Source of the DNA: Sciurus carolinensis
Lineage: Eukaryota; Chordata; Mammalia; Rodentia; Sciuridae
Reading direction: 5' to 3'
Length of the DNA stretch: 64,000 bases
Assembly (NCBI RefSeq): GCF_902686445.1
Contig: NC_062214.1
Location: forward strand, 56,393,177 to 56,457,176
Shown here: positions 54,771-64,000 of the stretch, in pieces
Layout: every line of letters begins with the position of its first letter
Numbering within the stretch: the first letter of the stretch is position 1
Notes under the pieces: model-generated
Databases searched by the model: none
What the model was told of the DNA's origin: nothing
Seen by the model: the letters and a program-made list of their open reading frames with translations, nothing else
Translations under genes and position numbers: made by a program

Positions 54771-55925
54771 ACTGCAGGCTCTGTTTGGATCCAATGTTTG
54801 CCAGCACACACCACTAAGGTTGGGTAGTTGTTTAAGCAGTGAACATGTACCCTGAGCCCCTTGGGTGTCTACACCCCATTCTCCAGTCACCTACTCCTCC
54901 TCTGCTCTCTCCTAACCTCTGGAAGGCTCAAGAGGAACCCCTCAAGACCTAGATCCAGCCTTTGGCAGAGTCCATTTTGTTCTGAGTTTGCTCTTCCACA
55001 GATTACCTGTTTTAAGCATCAGCCCTGGTTCTGTGACATACCACAGAGAATAGGGGTTTGTAACGTAGAAAATGAGGGCCCAAGGAAGTCTCTCAGAAGG
55101 CAAGGACATCTGAGCTGAGTTTTGGAGGATGAGGACTGAGGAGGTTGTATCAATCAGTATCTCTCCTTGGCTCTCTATTTAGTGCTTATCTGTCCCTTGA
55201 CATTGAACTTTAACCTTTTCCCAGACCTGGGACAGCTTTTCTCTCCTGGAGGATGGGGCCCACCTAGTCTCAGTGTCAAGAAGGGGCTGCAGGAATCCCT
55301 GCGGGGGCTGAACACTCGCTGAGTGCAGAACAGAGCTCAGGGTGAGAGGAGGGCAAACAAAATAAATAGAATGCATCCGTCTTTGTTGTCAAGGAATTTA
55401 TGCTCTCCTGAGGGAAGCCAGGCAAATAATGCTGAGCCTCACAGGTGACGGGATTGCATACATACATCAGCAGCCACACAGAAATAATTCCTCTATAATT
55501 AGAGGGTGAGGCTGGGATCACTGAGGGACTGTAACTGGGTGGGGATGGGTGGTTTGATTAAAGCTTGGTGGAGAGAAGACGATGCTGCATATCAGAACCC
55601 CAGGAGGAAGCATTCAGTTCCACAAAGATTCACCGACTGGACTGGGACAGGAACATGGCTCAGAGGAAGCTGGAAGGAGCAGATCTGGGAAGTCCATGGG
55701 TGCTTTGTTTGGCTGACTTGTAAAGTGCAACAGGTGGAGGAAGCCATGAGTTGAATTGGCCAAGGGAGTGGAGGGCAGGGTCATGTTATATTCACGTCAC
55801 AGCCTCAGCCACTACATCTACAACCTGGGTTCCTCTCCCTGCCATGGTGGCTCCAGTTCCTGACTTCCATCCTGTGCAATTCAGTAACCACTTTTCTGCT
55901 TGGAGGGGAAAACAAATATTCTTTG
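54771..55925. other. Unique sequence, no gene seen; possible L2 trace
   Basis: 55380-55460 (TGTTGTCAAGGAATTTATGC, CTCCTGAGGGAAGCCAGGC) may be antisense L2. No exon was recognised. Confidence 0.35.
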
Positions 55926-55929
55926 AGCT

Positions 55930-56085
55930 CTAGCTATTCCAGGCAAAGTGCTAAGTCTTTCACCTTTTGTAATGTCCCCCCAAGGTTGATGTCACTATCT
56001 TTATTGTATAGATGGGTAAATCAGGACCTCTGTCACTCATCAGTGACTAGTTGTTAAGTCAAACCTTGTGCTGACTCCAATGCTC
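55930..56085 (-). repeat. MIR fragment
   Basis: Antisense MIR: TATTCCAGGCAAAGTGCTAAG, ATTGTATAGATGGGTAAATC, GTTAAGTCAAACCTTGTGCTGAC. Confidence 0.6.
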
Positions 56086-57575
56086 ACCATTTTGTCTCTA
56101 CACAAAATTGCTTTCAAAAGTCTAGGGAAGGACAGCATGATGATTCTAGGCAAACTGGTGTCTCTGTCTCCCTAAGTGGCTTGATTTTTTAATTTTCCAT
56201 GATGGAAAGATGAGAGGTTATAGGGATGAGTGGAATGAGCATCACAAAAGCCATTTACACAGGTCCCACTGGTAGTCTCCCTTTTTCTCTCAACTCCAAT
56301 CTGAATTTGAGTCTCAGAGAAGCATCTAATGATGCAATGGGTGGGACACAGGGAACAGGTAAATTTGCTTCTGCCCTTAAAGGGTCTGTGGCTCTTTATA
56401 CACACCCCATACCCTGCTCCGGTTAGATTTTCCTGAATGCTTAAGACTTCTCAATAGACGTTTTAGTTTGGTGTGGGATATTTGTTAGTCATTGGGTGGT
56501 CTTTTGCCTGTGAGGGACATGTTCAGTGCCACCTTTGAGAAAGTGGAGCCTACAACAGATTAGAACATAGAGTCTGGAAGCTGAACGCCTTCTCAAAGGT
56601 CATTGAAGTCTTCTGATTGAGGGGCTTTCTTAGATGGGCTGTAGAAATAAAAGACAAAGACAGTTTCTAGAAATATCAGGAAGGAGGGATTGGTAGGACT
56701 TGAACCTAAGAGAGTACAAAATGTCAAAAGCCTTTTTAAGAAGATGTAGTTTATAAATGGTACTTCCATTGTCCTTCCTGATACTGTACCCATGGCAGAC
56801 ATCACTAACAGATCACAGCTTTTACCTGCTCAACCACAGACTACTTCTAAACACAGCAGTCTATGTTAGCTCCTGTCAGCTCACAGGTATCATTCATGTG
56901 TTGAAATCTACCTCACCACTGTTGCTCTTTGTTTCAAGTTAGAAGGACTCAGCGGAAGTGGATGGCAAGAGTTGAGAGGTTAACTGTGAACTGTTCTGTC
57001 CGTATTTGCTCTTAGGAGTCAAGAAGAATGTGTATTGTGGGAACAAGAACTAGAGGACAAGGGAGAGGTTGGGCGTCAAGGGTAGAGCTTTACAAGTGGA
57101 ATTATTCTCTAATTAGGCAGTAATTAAAGTCATGTGAATAGAGATGCTTTCCAAGAGAGCGAATATATGGGGGAAAAGAACAGATGGTTTATTGCTGGAG
57201 GAAAGGAAACTGGTCGTGATGCTGCAGCAATGGACAGAAGAGTTAAGGAGAGAAACCTGCCTTTCCTTCTCTTGGGTGAAGGGTTCCCTAAGTGGAACCC
57301 TATGGAATCTTCAGAAATTCGGGGGCTATTTTTCTTCCACACTGTAAGGGTTAATGTTATTAATTCCTTCCTTTTAGGTCCCCGATGCAAACCAGTGTTT
57401 CTTTAAAAAAGCTGACCTCAGGGCCTAACTCCCTCATGCAGTCCTCCACAACCCTCTGCAACACCTCGCCCAGCCCATGTTTCCTTCTCCATCTGTGATT
57501 TTTCCCTTTTCTCTGTGACTCGGTCACATTCCGGCTTACCATGCACAGAGGAGGGAACCCAGCACCACAAATGTG
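56086..57575. other. Unique sequence, no gene seen
   Basis: No recognised repeat. Open frames at 57130-57406 on both strands overlap each other and are treated as chance. Confidence 0.35.
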
Positions 57576-57579
57576 ATCT

Positions 57580-58010
57580 TGTCTTTCTGATGGTTACCTT
57601 GACTAATCACTCTGACACTCTCAGGTTCTGGGATAATTATTCCTGCAAACTCAAGGACTCCCTTTCCTCCCAGTGACCTGGAATTACCCTCTAACAATGA
57701 AAATGCCCTGAGCCTTGGAGAGACATTTTTGCATTAACTCGGAGGCAGAGTTGCAGTGAGAAAATCTACCCTTTTAATAGGGGAAAATATTGCCCTCATA
57801 AGTCTTTATGCAGTGCACTTGAGCTTAATGCTCACTTACCAGTTTGCCTTTATAACTTCCATATTGAGTGAATTAAGTCCTTCATGCGGGTAGTTATTAA
57901 AGAAGTGATAAGTGCCTTATAATTCAGTAAAGGGTGGCCTGGCCATTTCATATTTTCTTAAGGAAATTGGCCACCTGAAGGACAACACTCTCAGAACCCC
58001 TGGGGCCAAC
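57580..58010. promoter_or_regulatory. Candidate conserved non-coding element
   Basis: Repeat-free, AT-rich and motif-dense: GGGATAATTATTCCTGC, GAGCTTAATGCTCAC, CCTTTATAACTTCC, AGTTATTAAAGAAGTGATAAG, CCTTATAATTCAG. Retained CpGs (CATGCGGGTAG, ACTCGGAGG) lie within AT-rich text. This is enhancer-like texture; function is inferred. Confidence 0.3.
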
Positions 58011-58445
58011 TGATCTTAGGCACAGAACTCACACTATTGGATTATTTTCAAGCCAACTACTCTGAACAGGACCAAACATTACTTCTTGCTCAGACTTTCT
58101 CCTTCAAGGCCTATTGGGTAGGAATGGTCAGAGTCAATGTCTCCTTTTCTGCCTCAGGGGAGAGACCCCTTTTCTCTCCTGTTTTGAAGTTAAGATGTCT
58201 AGTTAGGGTCTGGAAGTTTTATAATCAACATGGTTTGACTCTCATCTGCAAATAGAAGGAATCCTTCTCTTAGGGTCACAAGAGTTCCAACCCTCTGACC
58301 CCAACACCATGGACACAGTTTGCCTCTTTACACCTCATTCTCTTCAAATAGTTGGAGAAAGAACTGGTCCCCATCCAGACCTTAGGGATTTTTCTTGACC
58401 TGCTACAAGGTTGCAGTGTTCTAAGGGGAAACAGTCACTTATTAA
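58011..58445. other. Unique sequence, no gene seen
   Basis: A 72-codon open frame at 58037-58255 has no domain. Confidence 0.35.
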
Positions 58446-58449
58446 TTTG

Positions 58450-58620
58450 TTCATTTAAATTTTCTTCTGTGTACCAGGAACTGGGCTGAGTGTTGTCGAT
58501 CTGATAGTGAGCAAGACAGACAGGTTACCTGCCTGTGTGCAGCTTGCATTCCATTAGAAAGAAGACACAAAACACAAGTACACACTAGGTGAGATATCAA
58601 GTGTCTGACAAGTGATAAGA
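58450..58620 (-). repeat. L2 fragment
   Basis: Antisense L2: TGTGTACCAGGAACTGGGCTGAG, AGACAGACAGGTTACCTGCC, GTGCAGCTTGCATTCCATTAG. Confidence 0.6.
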
Positions 58621-58640
58621 AGGAAATGTCTAGGTTAGCA

Positions 58641-58760
58641 TTTCTCATTCTTGGTACTATTGACATTTTTGATTTGATAGATTTTTGTCGTGGGGCCAGA
58701 TATGCACTGTAGGATGCTTAGTAACATCTCTGGTCTCTACCAAACTCCAGACCCTAATAG
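58641..58760 (-). repeat. MER20 (hAT-Charlie), first half
   Basis: Reverse-strand MER20: GGTACTATTGACATTTTTGATTTG, TGTCGTGGGGCCAGATATG, CACTGTAGGATGCTTAGTAAC, TCTGGTCTCTACCAAACTCC. It is broken at 58760 and resumes at 59040. Confidence 0.75.
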
Positions 58761-59039
58761 ACAGCTCAGCTTCAAATCAGGACAGAAAGGGGTTACAGGA
58801 AAGGAGACTCTGATTCTGACCCTTCCTCTCCATTGAACCTTAGAGGGTCTGAGCAAGAAGTAAAGTTTGGTCCTGGCCAGAGCAGCTGACTTGAAAATAA
58901 TCCAATAGTGCTAGTTCTGTGCCTATTATTAGCTGGTCCCAGGGGTTCAGAGGGTGTTTCCCTTCGGGTGGCTAATTTCCTTTGGAAAATATGAAATGAC
59001 CAGTCACCCTTTAATGAATTATTGGCATCTTCCCAATAG
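58761..59039. other. About 270 bp of unrecognised sequence inside MER20
   Basis: An intact MER20 has only some 20 bp between the flanking parts. This block is extra. Imperfect 8-bp repeats CCTAATAG (58753-58760) and CCCAATAG (59032-59039) lie at its edges, the duplication length expected for an hAT-type insertion. No inverted termini are clear. Confidence 0.5.
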
Positions 59040-59135
59040 TGACAATCAAAAAAATCTCCAGACATTGACAAATGTCCTCTGAGGTGGGACAAAATTCACC
59101 CCTGGTTTGAGAACTGTTGCTCTATAAGAAGGGTA
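59040..59135 (-). repeat. MER20 (hAT-Charlie), second half
   Basis: TGACAATCAAAAAAATCTCCAGAC, ATTGACAAATGTCCTCTGAGG, ATTCACCCCTGGTTTGAGAAC completes the MER20. Confidence 0.75.
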
Positions 59136-59299
59136 TAGAGAATGGCTCTAGCTAGATTGGTCAAGGAAGGCCTCTCTTTGAAGTGGTGACATTTAGAAGA
59201 ATCCTAAGCTGACAGCTTGGCCGAGGGAAACACCAAATTCACAGGCCCTGAGAGGAGGGAGGGAACTAGGTATTTTGGAGAACAGAAAGGACACCATTG
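59136..59299. other. No gene seen
   Basis: Unrecognised sequence, probably part of the following old repeat. Confidence 0.3.
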
Positions 59300-59880
59300 A
59301 GATTGAAGCCAAGTGGGTAAGAGGATGACTTTATTTGTGCTGAAGATGGAATGAACCACGTCATGTAGGACCTTGCCGGCCATGGTGGATTCTGAATTTT
59401 ATCCCAAATACAAGTGCAGGAGAGGTTTGTTTATTGGTTGGTTTATTTTGACCAAATTTATCATGTGTTTTGAAAACTCATCCTCGCTTTTGTGTGGAGC
59501 ACAGATTAGTCAGGCTGGAGTGGAAACAGCAGTAGTGAGGTGATGGTGCCTGCTGTGGAGGTGGACTTGATCATGGTATGGATATTGGGAGTGGAAGGAG
59601 GATGGAGTTTGGCTTGGACAACTGGATGGTGCTAGTGCCATTTATTGAGATGGAAAAGACTCAGTGGGAGAAAAAAAGGGTTGGTGTTGGATTTGCTAAG
59701 AGATCAGGTAAGAGTCTGGAGCTGCAGAAGAAGGTCTGGCTAGAGGCACACATTTGGGTGCTAGCAGCACATAGGCAGTGTTCAAAGCTAAGCACCTGGG
59801 TGAGATCACCTTGGCCAGGAAGGGGAGAGGTGAAAAAATGAGTCCCAGGGTGAGACCTGGGTATCTCTAAGATTTAGGGA
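59300..59880. repeat. Ancient mammal-wide repeat, family unresolved
   Basis: Serial landmarks (GTCATGTAGGACCTTGCCGGCC, GGATTCTGAATTTTATCCC, TGGAGCACAGATTAGTCAGG, GGTGATGGTGCCTGCTGTGG, CCATTTATTGAGATGGAAAAG, TGGGTGAGATCACCTTGGCC) follow a familiar but unnamed old mammalian element in order. The apparent 87-codon open frame at 59578 is part of it. Confidence 0.5.
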
Positions 59881-60010
59881 TCAAAGGATACAGGTTAAGC
59901 AAGGGAGTAAGAAGGAATAGCCGGAGAGTTAAAAGAAACCCCAGAAAGTGTGCAAATAAGACCATCAGTGGAAGTGAATGTTTCAAGGAAGAAAGAGTGG
60001 TTAGCACTTT

Positions 60011-60136
60011 CAACAAACATGTAATCAAATAATCAAATAAGACAATTACAGATGGTTATTAAGGCTGTGAAGGACATAAACACTGGTTTGTGCCAGAGAG
60101 AAACTGGAGGGGAAGGGGGTATTTTTCTAACACAGG
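60011..60136 (+). repeat. Copy A of 126-bp direct duplication
   Basis: Gap-free match to 61209-61334 with 12 differences by my count (about 90 percent identity). Begins CAACAAACATGTAATC. The body resembles antisense L2, but identity this high between two copies argues for local duplication. Confidence 0.85.
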
Positions 60137-60540
60137 TAAAATGCCACCAGGAGATTGAGTAACTTGACAACCAAGAGGTGTCTATTTGATTTGCCAACAT
60201 GGAAATCACTGATGGCCTTGCCAATGAAGTTACTTCAAAGTTGAGAAGATAAATTTGGGGCAAAGAAACAAAAGGAGATGAGGAAGTAGGGCCTATGAGT
60301 ATAGACAGCCCCTTTGAAAACATTTGCCACAAAGTGGGGGAGGGGCATGAGTTGGTAACTGGAGAAGGAGATGGAACCAAGGCAGTTTGTTTTTCAGATG
60401 TGCTGTACTAGAACATGTTTCTACTCTCATGGGAAAATAGAGAGCGGAGGAGAAAATAATGAATGAGTTCTTGAGAGGGTGAGAGGGGTCAAGGGCAAAA
60501 GAAGATCAGAGTCGATAGCAAAATGCTTAAGTTCTGCCCT
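60137..60540. other. No gene seen
   Basis: A/G-rich unrecognised sequence. Confidence 0.35.
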
Positions 60541-60555
60541 TGATCCCTTTGGAGG

Positions 60556-60589
60556 TTCATTCATTCATTCATTCATTCATTCACTCAGT
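60556..60589. repeat. (TTCA)n short tandem repeat with L2 flank
   Basis: Eight TTCA-type units. The flanking CACTGAACATTTGCACAGCACTGG (to about 60660) suggests an antisense L2 origin. Confidence 0.85.
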
Positions 60590-60660
60590 TTTCACTGAAC
60601 ATTTGCACAGCACTGGAAGAATGAACCCGTGGTCACTGCCCTTGGAAGACTCATGCTCTA

Positions 60661-61119
60661 GTGAAGGCCATGCAGGGAGGGGAAAGATGGAGAACATCTG
60701 CCAAGGTGCCAAGACATTCCTGTCTACTCCTTGTTTGGTGCAAGGGGACCCCATCTGCCTCCCCATTCCTGACACTGTGGGCATCAGAGTGAGACTCTTC
60801 CTTGGAGGAGTCAGGTTTATAAGGCTCCTGAGGGCTGTGGTGTAGTTTTCCCCCAATGCATTGCACTGTTGTGATTTCTCCAGGATATTGTTCCTAGCTG
60901 AGAAGTTCAGTGATGTGCTCTGGGCCACAGCCCTCCTCAGAGATCATTGGGGTGCTTGTGGGGTCAGATCAGAGCTTTGGGTTGTTCAGGGGGATCAGGA
61001 TGAGGACCATGCAGGTGCTGAGCATGGATATCCTTTGGGAAGGGGGTAGGACAACTGCTTGACTACTCAGCACCCACCTGGATGCCTTGGGTAGGTGTGT
61101 GCATAGGTAGCTACTACCC
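60661..61119. other. Unique sequence, no gene seen
   Basis: Overlapping frames on both strands at 60540-60928, no domain. Confidence 0.35.
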
Positions 61120-61208
61120 CTGTTTGAGATTCTGGAGGCAAGTATGTGTGAATAAGACAGATATGGTCCCTGTTCTCATGGATTATAACTGTGGTATAGA
61201 GACCTTGA
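61120..61208 (-). repeat. L2 fragment adjoining copy B
   Basis: Antisense L2: AATAAGACAGATATGGTCCC, TGTTCTCATGGATTATAACTG. It leads directly into the duplicated block at 61209. Confidence 0.55.
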
Positions 61209-61334
61209 CAACAAACATGTAATCAAATAATCAAATAAGATAATTATGGATGGTTATTAATGCTATGAAGGACATAAACAGTGGTTTGTGTCAGAGAGAA
61301 ACTGGAGGGGAAGGGAGCATTTTGCTAATAGAGG
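61209..61334 (+). repeat. Copy B of 126-bp direct duplication
   Basis: Partner of 60011-60136. Here the block continues upstream as L2, so B is probably the source and A the derivative. Confidence 0.85.
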
Positions 61335-61366
61335 ATGGGTCACAACAAGCTTCTCTGAGAAGGTGA

Positions 61367-61557
61367 TTTATTTATTTTTTGTGGTACTAGGGATTGAACC
61401 CAGGGTGCTTTACCACTGAGCTGCATACTCAGCCCCTTTTAATTTTTGCTTTGAGACAGGGTCTTGCTAAGTTGTCAAACCTGGTCTCGAATTTGCAATT
61501 CTCCTGCCTCATCCTCCAGAGTTTCTGGGATTACAGGCACAGGTCACTGTGCCTAGC
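61367..61557 (-). mobile_element. B1-dID composite SINE
   Basis: The reverse complement carries the ID module (GGATTGAACCCAGGGTGC, TTTACCACTGAGCTGC) then the B1 module (GAGACAGGGTCTTGCTAAG, TGGGATTACAGGCACAGG). An 11-bp flanking repeat (61356-61366 and 61558-61568, 9 of 11 identical) defines the insertion. Confidence 0.88.
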
Positions 61558-61833
61558 TGAGAAGAGGAGAGTTGAGTGGAGACCTGAGGGACCTGGGGGA
61601 ACCAGGGAAGAGCGTTTCATGTAGAATGTCCAGCTGGGGATATGCCTGATGTGCATAAGAAACCAAAGTTAGGCTGGTGTGCAGGGCCCACAGAACAAAG
61701 GGAGTGTGTCTAGAGAAAGGACCATGGCGACCAGCCCATGAAGGACCTTGGGAGACATCGCATGATATTTGGAGCTTATTGTAATCACAAAGGGAATCCC
61801 TCAGAGGGTATGATTCCTCTGACCTAGAGGGAG
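61558..61833. repeat. Possible ancient repeat
   Basis: GTGGAGACCTGAGGGACCTGG, AGCGTTTCATGTAGAATGTCC and CATGAAGGACCTTGGGAGAC recall the unnamed old element at 59300. Confidence 0.35.
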
Positions 61834-62625
61834 TTAGAAGAAGGCAGGGAGAACAATTAGGAGTGAAGGTTGTTCTCTGGGCAGGAGGCGGTGGCTACCT
61901 AGCATGCTAAAGTGTGGGAAAGCTGGGGTCATCATCCCACACCAGCCCAGGCAGCAACAGTGAGGATGGAGAGAAGCAGATAGGCTGGGAAGGGTAGTGT
62001 GGTCTGGGCACAGGCTGGAGTTCAGGCAGAACAGCCTGGACTCCCCAGGGAACTGGTGGACTCGCAGGTGAAATCTTGCTCTGTGGTAGTGAGGGGGTGC
62101 GCCCTTGATCTTTTCTTGTGAGGACGCAGCATCTCCGCACCTGAGAAGCACAGGTGTGTACACAAACGTTCCTTGTTTCTGGCACGAGCTTTGGAATTGA
62201 TCAGGAAGCCAGCACAGATGCTGTCGTCTCCCATCTGTTCGCTGTAGGATCTGAATGTTCCTTTCTTTGGTCCCAGGGGGTCCCAGATGCAGGACTGGTT
62301 CTCCACGGTCCTTGGCACGCAGCTGCTTGTAGGCTGGTGTATTAACGTGCTGGCATGCTGGGGTCACCAGCCCATGCTGCCCCTGGCTGTCCAGGCTCTC
62401 GGGTCTGGTTCCCCAGGCACCTAGTCTCCCTGCAACAGCTGTCAAGGGAGGGAGAGCTGGCGATTTGGCTAGTGTGATCCTTTGCGACCCCTCCCCAGCC
62501 TCCTGGGTGCCTGAGCACGATGGAGCACTTGCTCCAGACGGTTTGTTTACAATGCTAAACATATCAGATAATTGAAAGCTAATGCTGCTGTCTGGATCAC
62601 TAGACATAATATGCCCGGATAACAA
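61834..62625 (-). other. Long open frame (263 codons), coding status doubtful
   Basis: The longest frame outside the L1. It opens MLSGHIMSSDPDSSISFQ and is rich in Ser, Pro, Leu, His and Cys, without a signal peptide, repeats, predicted domain or familiar motif. Its ATG lies inside the candidate regulatory block at 62540. GC-rich DNA lowers stop frequency, so chance remains the likely explanation. No neighbouring exon, splice site or polyadenylation context was identified. Confidence 0.12.
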
Positions 62626-62690
62626 ATCAATTGCCTCATTGCCCTATAAGATTTCGAAGTACGGCACATTTTGTGTGTGTGCGCACGAGC
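62540..62690. promoter_or_regulatory. Candidate conserved non-coding element
   Basis: Repeat-free, with tightly packed binding-site-like words: GGTTTGTTTACAATGC (forkhead), ATATCAGATAATTGAAAGC, GCTAATGCTGC, GGATAACAAATCAATTGCC, and CpGs preserved in AT-rich text (GCCCGGATAAC, TTTCGAAGTACGGC). Texture resembles a developmental enhancer. Function is inferred. Confidence 0.35.
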
Positions 62691-62726
62691 GTGTGCGTGG
62701 GTGTGTGCATGCTCGTGCATGTGTGT
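62670..62726. repeat. Imperfect (TG)n tract
   Basis: TGTGTGTGTGCGCACGAGCG and following TG-rich text form an interrupted alternating purine-pyrimidine run capable of Z-DNA. Confidence 0.8.
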
Positions 62727-63009
62727 TTCAAGGCCAACTTGCTAGGAAGTGGAATTCCCGGCTCATTTCCCAGCACCCGGCTCTATACTTTAGTTCAGGG
62801 CTCCCTCAGAGAACAGGATGTAGGTGAGAGGTGATGGGAGCCCCAGTTCTAGCAGGGAACTGTCTGGAGAAAAGCATTACCTGGATGCAGCCTTGTTTTC
62901 TGAATCTCTTGAGTTCGTGTTGGAGGTGTTGGGTGCTCACATTTGAAAACCAATGGGAAACCCCAGTGTCAACTCTGTTCTGGCAGGATGCAACTATGAG
63001 AACAGATAT
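62727..63009. other. No gene seen
   Basis: Unique sequence between the TG-rich tract and the L1 fragment. Confidence 0.35.
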
Positions 63010-63465
63010 ACTATAGTGACATAGGCACACCTATGTTTATAGCAGCACAAGGCTCACTAGCTAAATTAAGGAACCAGCCTAGGTGTCTGAAATGGATGAA
63101 TGGATAAAGAAAAAGTGGTGGAGCTTTATTCAGTCACAAAGAAGAATGAAATTATGTCATTTGCAAGAAATGAATGGATTATGTTAAACAAAATAAGTCA
63201 AACTCAGAAAGGGTCAAATATTTTCTCTCATATATGGAAGATAGGGAGGAAAAAAGGGAAAAAAGATTGTGAATGGGAAATCTCGTGAAAATGTAAGGGA
63301 GACCAGTAAAGAAAGGGAATGAGGGGGAAGGGGAGGGAAAGTTGAATCACTGGGGAATGAAATTAACCAAATTATATTGTTTTTTATTGTTGCTTGTGTG
63401 ACTGTGTAACAAAAGATTCCCACTATGTGAATAATTATGATGCACTAATTTAAAAAAGGAAGAGA
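63010..63465 (+). mobile_element. 5'-truncated L1 3' end
   Basis: Sense L1: CTATGTTTATAGCAGCACAAGG, ATGGATGAATGGATAAAGAAA, the C-terminal ORF2 remnant (63100-63288) with a frame opening MDKEKVVELYSVTKKNEIM, a purine-rich 3' UTR and AT-rich end. Same family as the minus-strand copies at 11557 and 30930. Defective. Confidence 0.85.
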
Positions 63466-63629
63466 TAGACTGAACATATCGTTAGTGGTGAACACTTAGC
63501 TACTACCAGGTGAATGTGAATTATGACTCATCTCCAGGGAAACTTCACTTATCTGGTAACTTCAGTTATCCAGAAAGAAAGTATGAAACAAAGCAGAAAG
63601 AAATCCAGGACAAATATCTATCTACATGT

Positions 63630-63631
<2 letters not shown>

Positions 63632-63672
<41 letters not shown>
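63632..63672. repeat. (GT)n microsatellite, about 20 units
   Basis: Uninterrupted TG/GT dinucleotides followed by a short interrupted TTTGTATGTGTGTG continuation. Confidence 0.97.
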
Positions 63673-63676
<4 letters not shown>

Positions 63677-63689
63677 TATGTGTGTGAAT

Positions 63690-64000
63690 TCTTTCATATT
63701 TGAGACCCTAGATTTTATTTCCTCTTACTACAACAGCATTAGGATTCACTCTGTGTGGCACTAGTGCTGTGTGTCTGCACTTAACTGAGGACTTAGACAT
63801 TGCCTCCTCTAACCCTCCCTACTGCCAGATTTCTTCTGATGAAACCGGGGACTGGAGAGGATTGAGATACCAGCCTGTAGGCATCCACCTTCCAGTGTTA
63901 GAGCTTGTGTCATCTCCAGGTCAGTCTACCTGAAGGTGCCAGCTCTTAGCTACTGTGCTCCAAGAGGCTACAGAGACTGGTTACAGCACAATGGAAGGAA
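63690..64000. other. Unique sequence, no gene seen
   Basis: No recognised repeat or coding signal up to the window edge. A MIR-like trace (CTTCTGATGAAACCGGGGACTGG) is possible near 63830. Confidence 0.35.

Noticed and set aside
1..64000. CRISPR arrays, bacterial operons, tRNA or rRNA genes
   Set aside because: The window is mammalian. No spaced short repeats, rRNA cores or free-standing tRNA cloverleaf were seen; the tRNA-like segments belong to SINEs.

Overview
The window looks like nuclear DNA from a rodent of the squirrel group (Sciuridae or a close relative). This is inferred from composite B1-like plus tRNA-Ala-derived (ID-type) SINEs, a young L1 whose 5' UTR has its own tandem structure, MaLR LTRs, and many ancient mammalian repeats (MIR, L2, MLT1, MER20/MER5-like and Tigger-like). 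No host protein-coding exon, tRNA, rRNA or CpG-island promoter of a host gene could be supported. The window is best read as intergenic or intronic. Repeat names come from remembered consensus patterns, not a database search, so family-level names are firmer than subfamily names.

The centrepiece is a full-length, young, plus-strand LINE-1 at 31491-38562. It has a CpG-rich 5' UTR with about 2.3 tandem units of roughly 550 bp, a complete 337-residue ORF1, and an ORF2 with all endonuclease and reverse transcriptase signature residues visible but one single-base frameshift near 35398-35410. A G-rich 3' UTR, AATAAA and a roughly 20-bp A tail follow. A perfect 15-16 bp target-site duplication flanks it. 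The element landed inside an older 5'-truncated L1 lying on the opposite strand (about 30930-31476 and 38577-38640).

Left of the L1 (1-30.9 kb) is mostly unique sequence peppered with MIRs, MaLR and MLT1 LTRs at 4.1, 8.9, 19.1 and 23.9 kb, old L1 3' ends at 8.3, 9.8, 11.6 and 29.0 kb, and SINEs at 6.8, 14.9, 19.5 and 25.9 kb. A direct duplication of about 250 bp sits at 14083-14340 and 18223-18468. Right of it (38.6-64 kb) are an MLT1 at 40.0 kb, a nested old L1/SINE/LTR block at 42.3-43.4 kb, a Tigger-like DNA transposon at 45.1 kb, a MaLR LTR at 46.8 kb, an interrupted MER20 at 58.6-59.1 kb, a 126-bp direct duplication at 60.0 and 61.2 kb, and an L1 3' end at 63.0 kb.

Several older elements are visibly split by younger ones, which gives a relative insertion history. 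Several repeat-free, AT-rich or motif-dense stretches (13.2, 15.7-16.2, 21.8, 24.95, 25.6, 41.6, 57.6 and 62.5 kb) are possible conserved regulatory elements. That needs cross-species alignment to test. No wholly new biological system was found; the least ordinary feature is the L1 5' UTR architecture.
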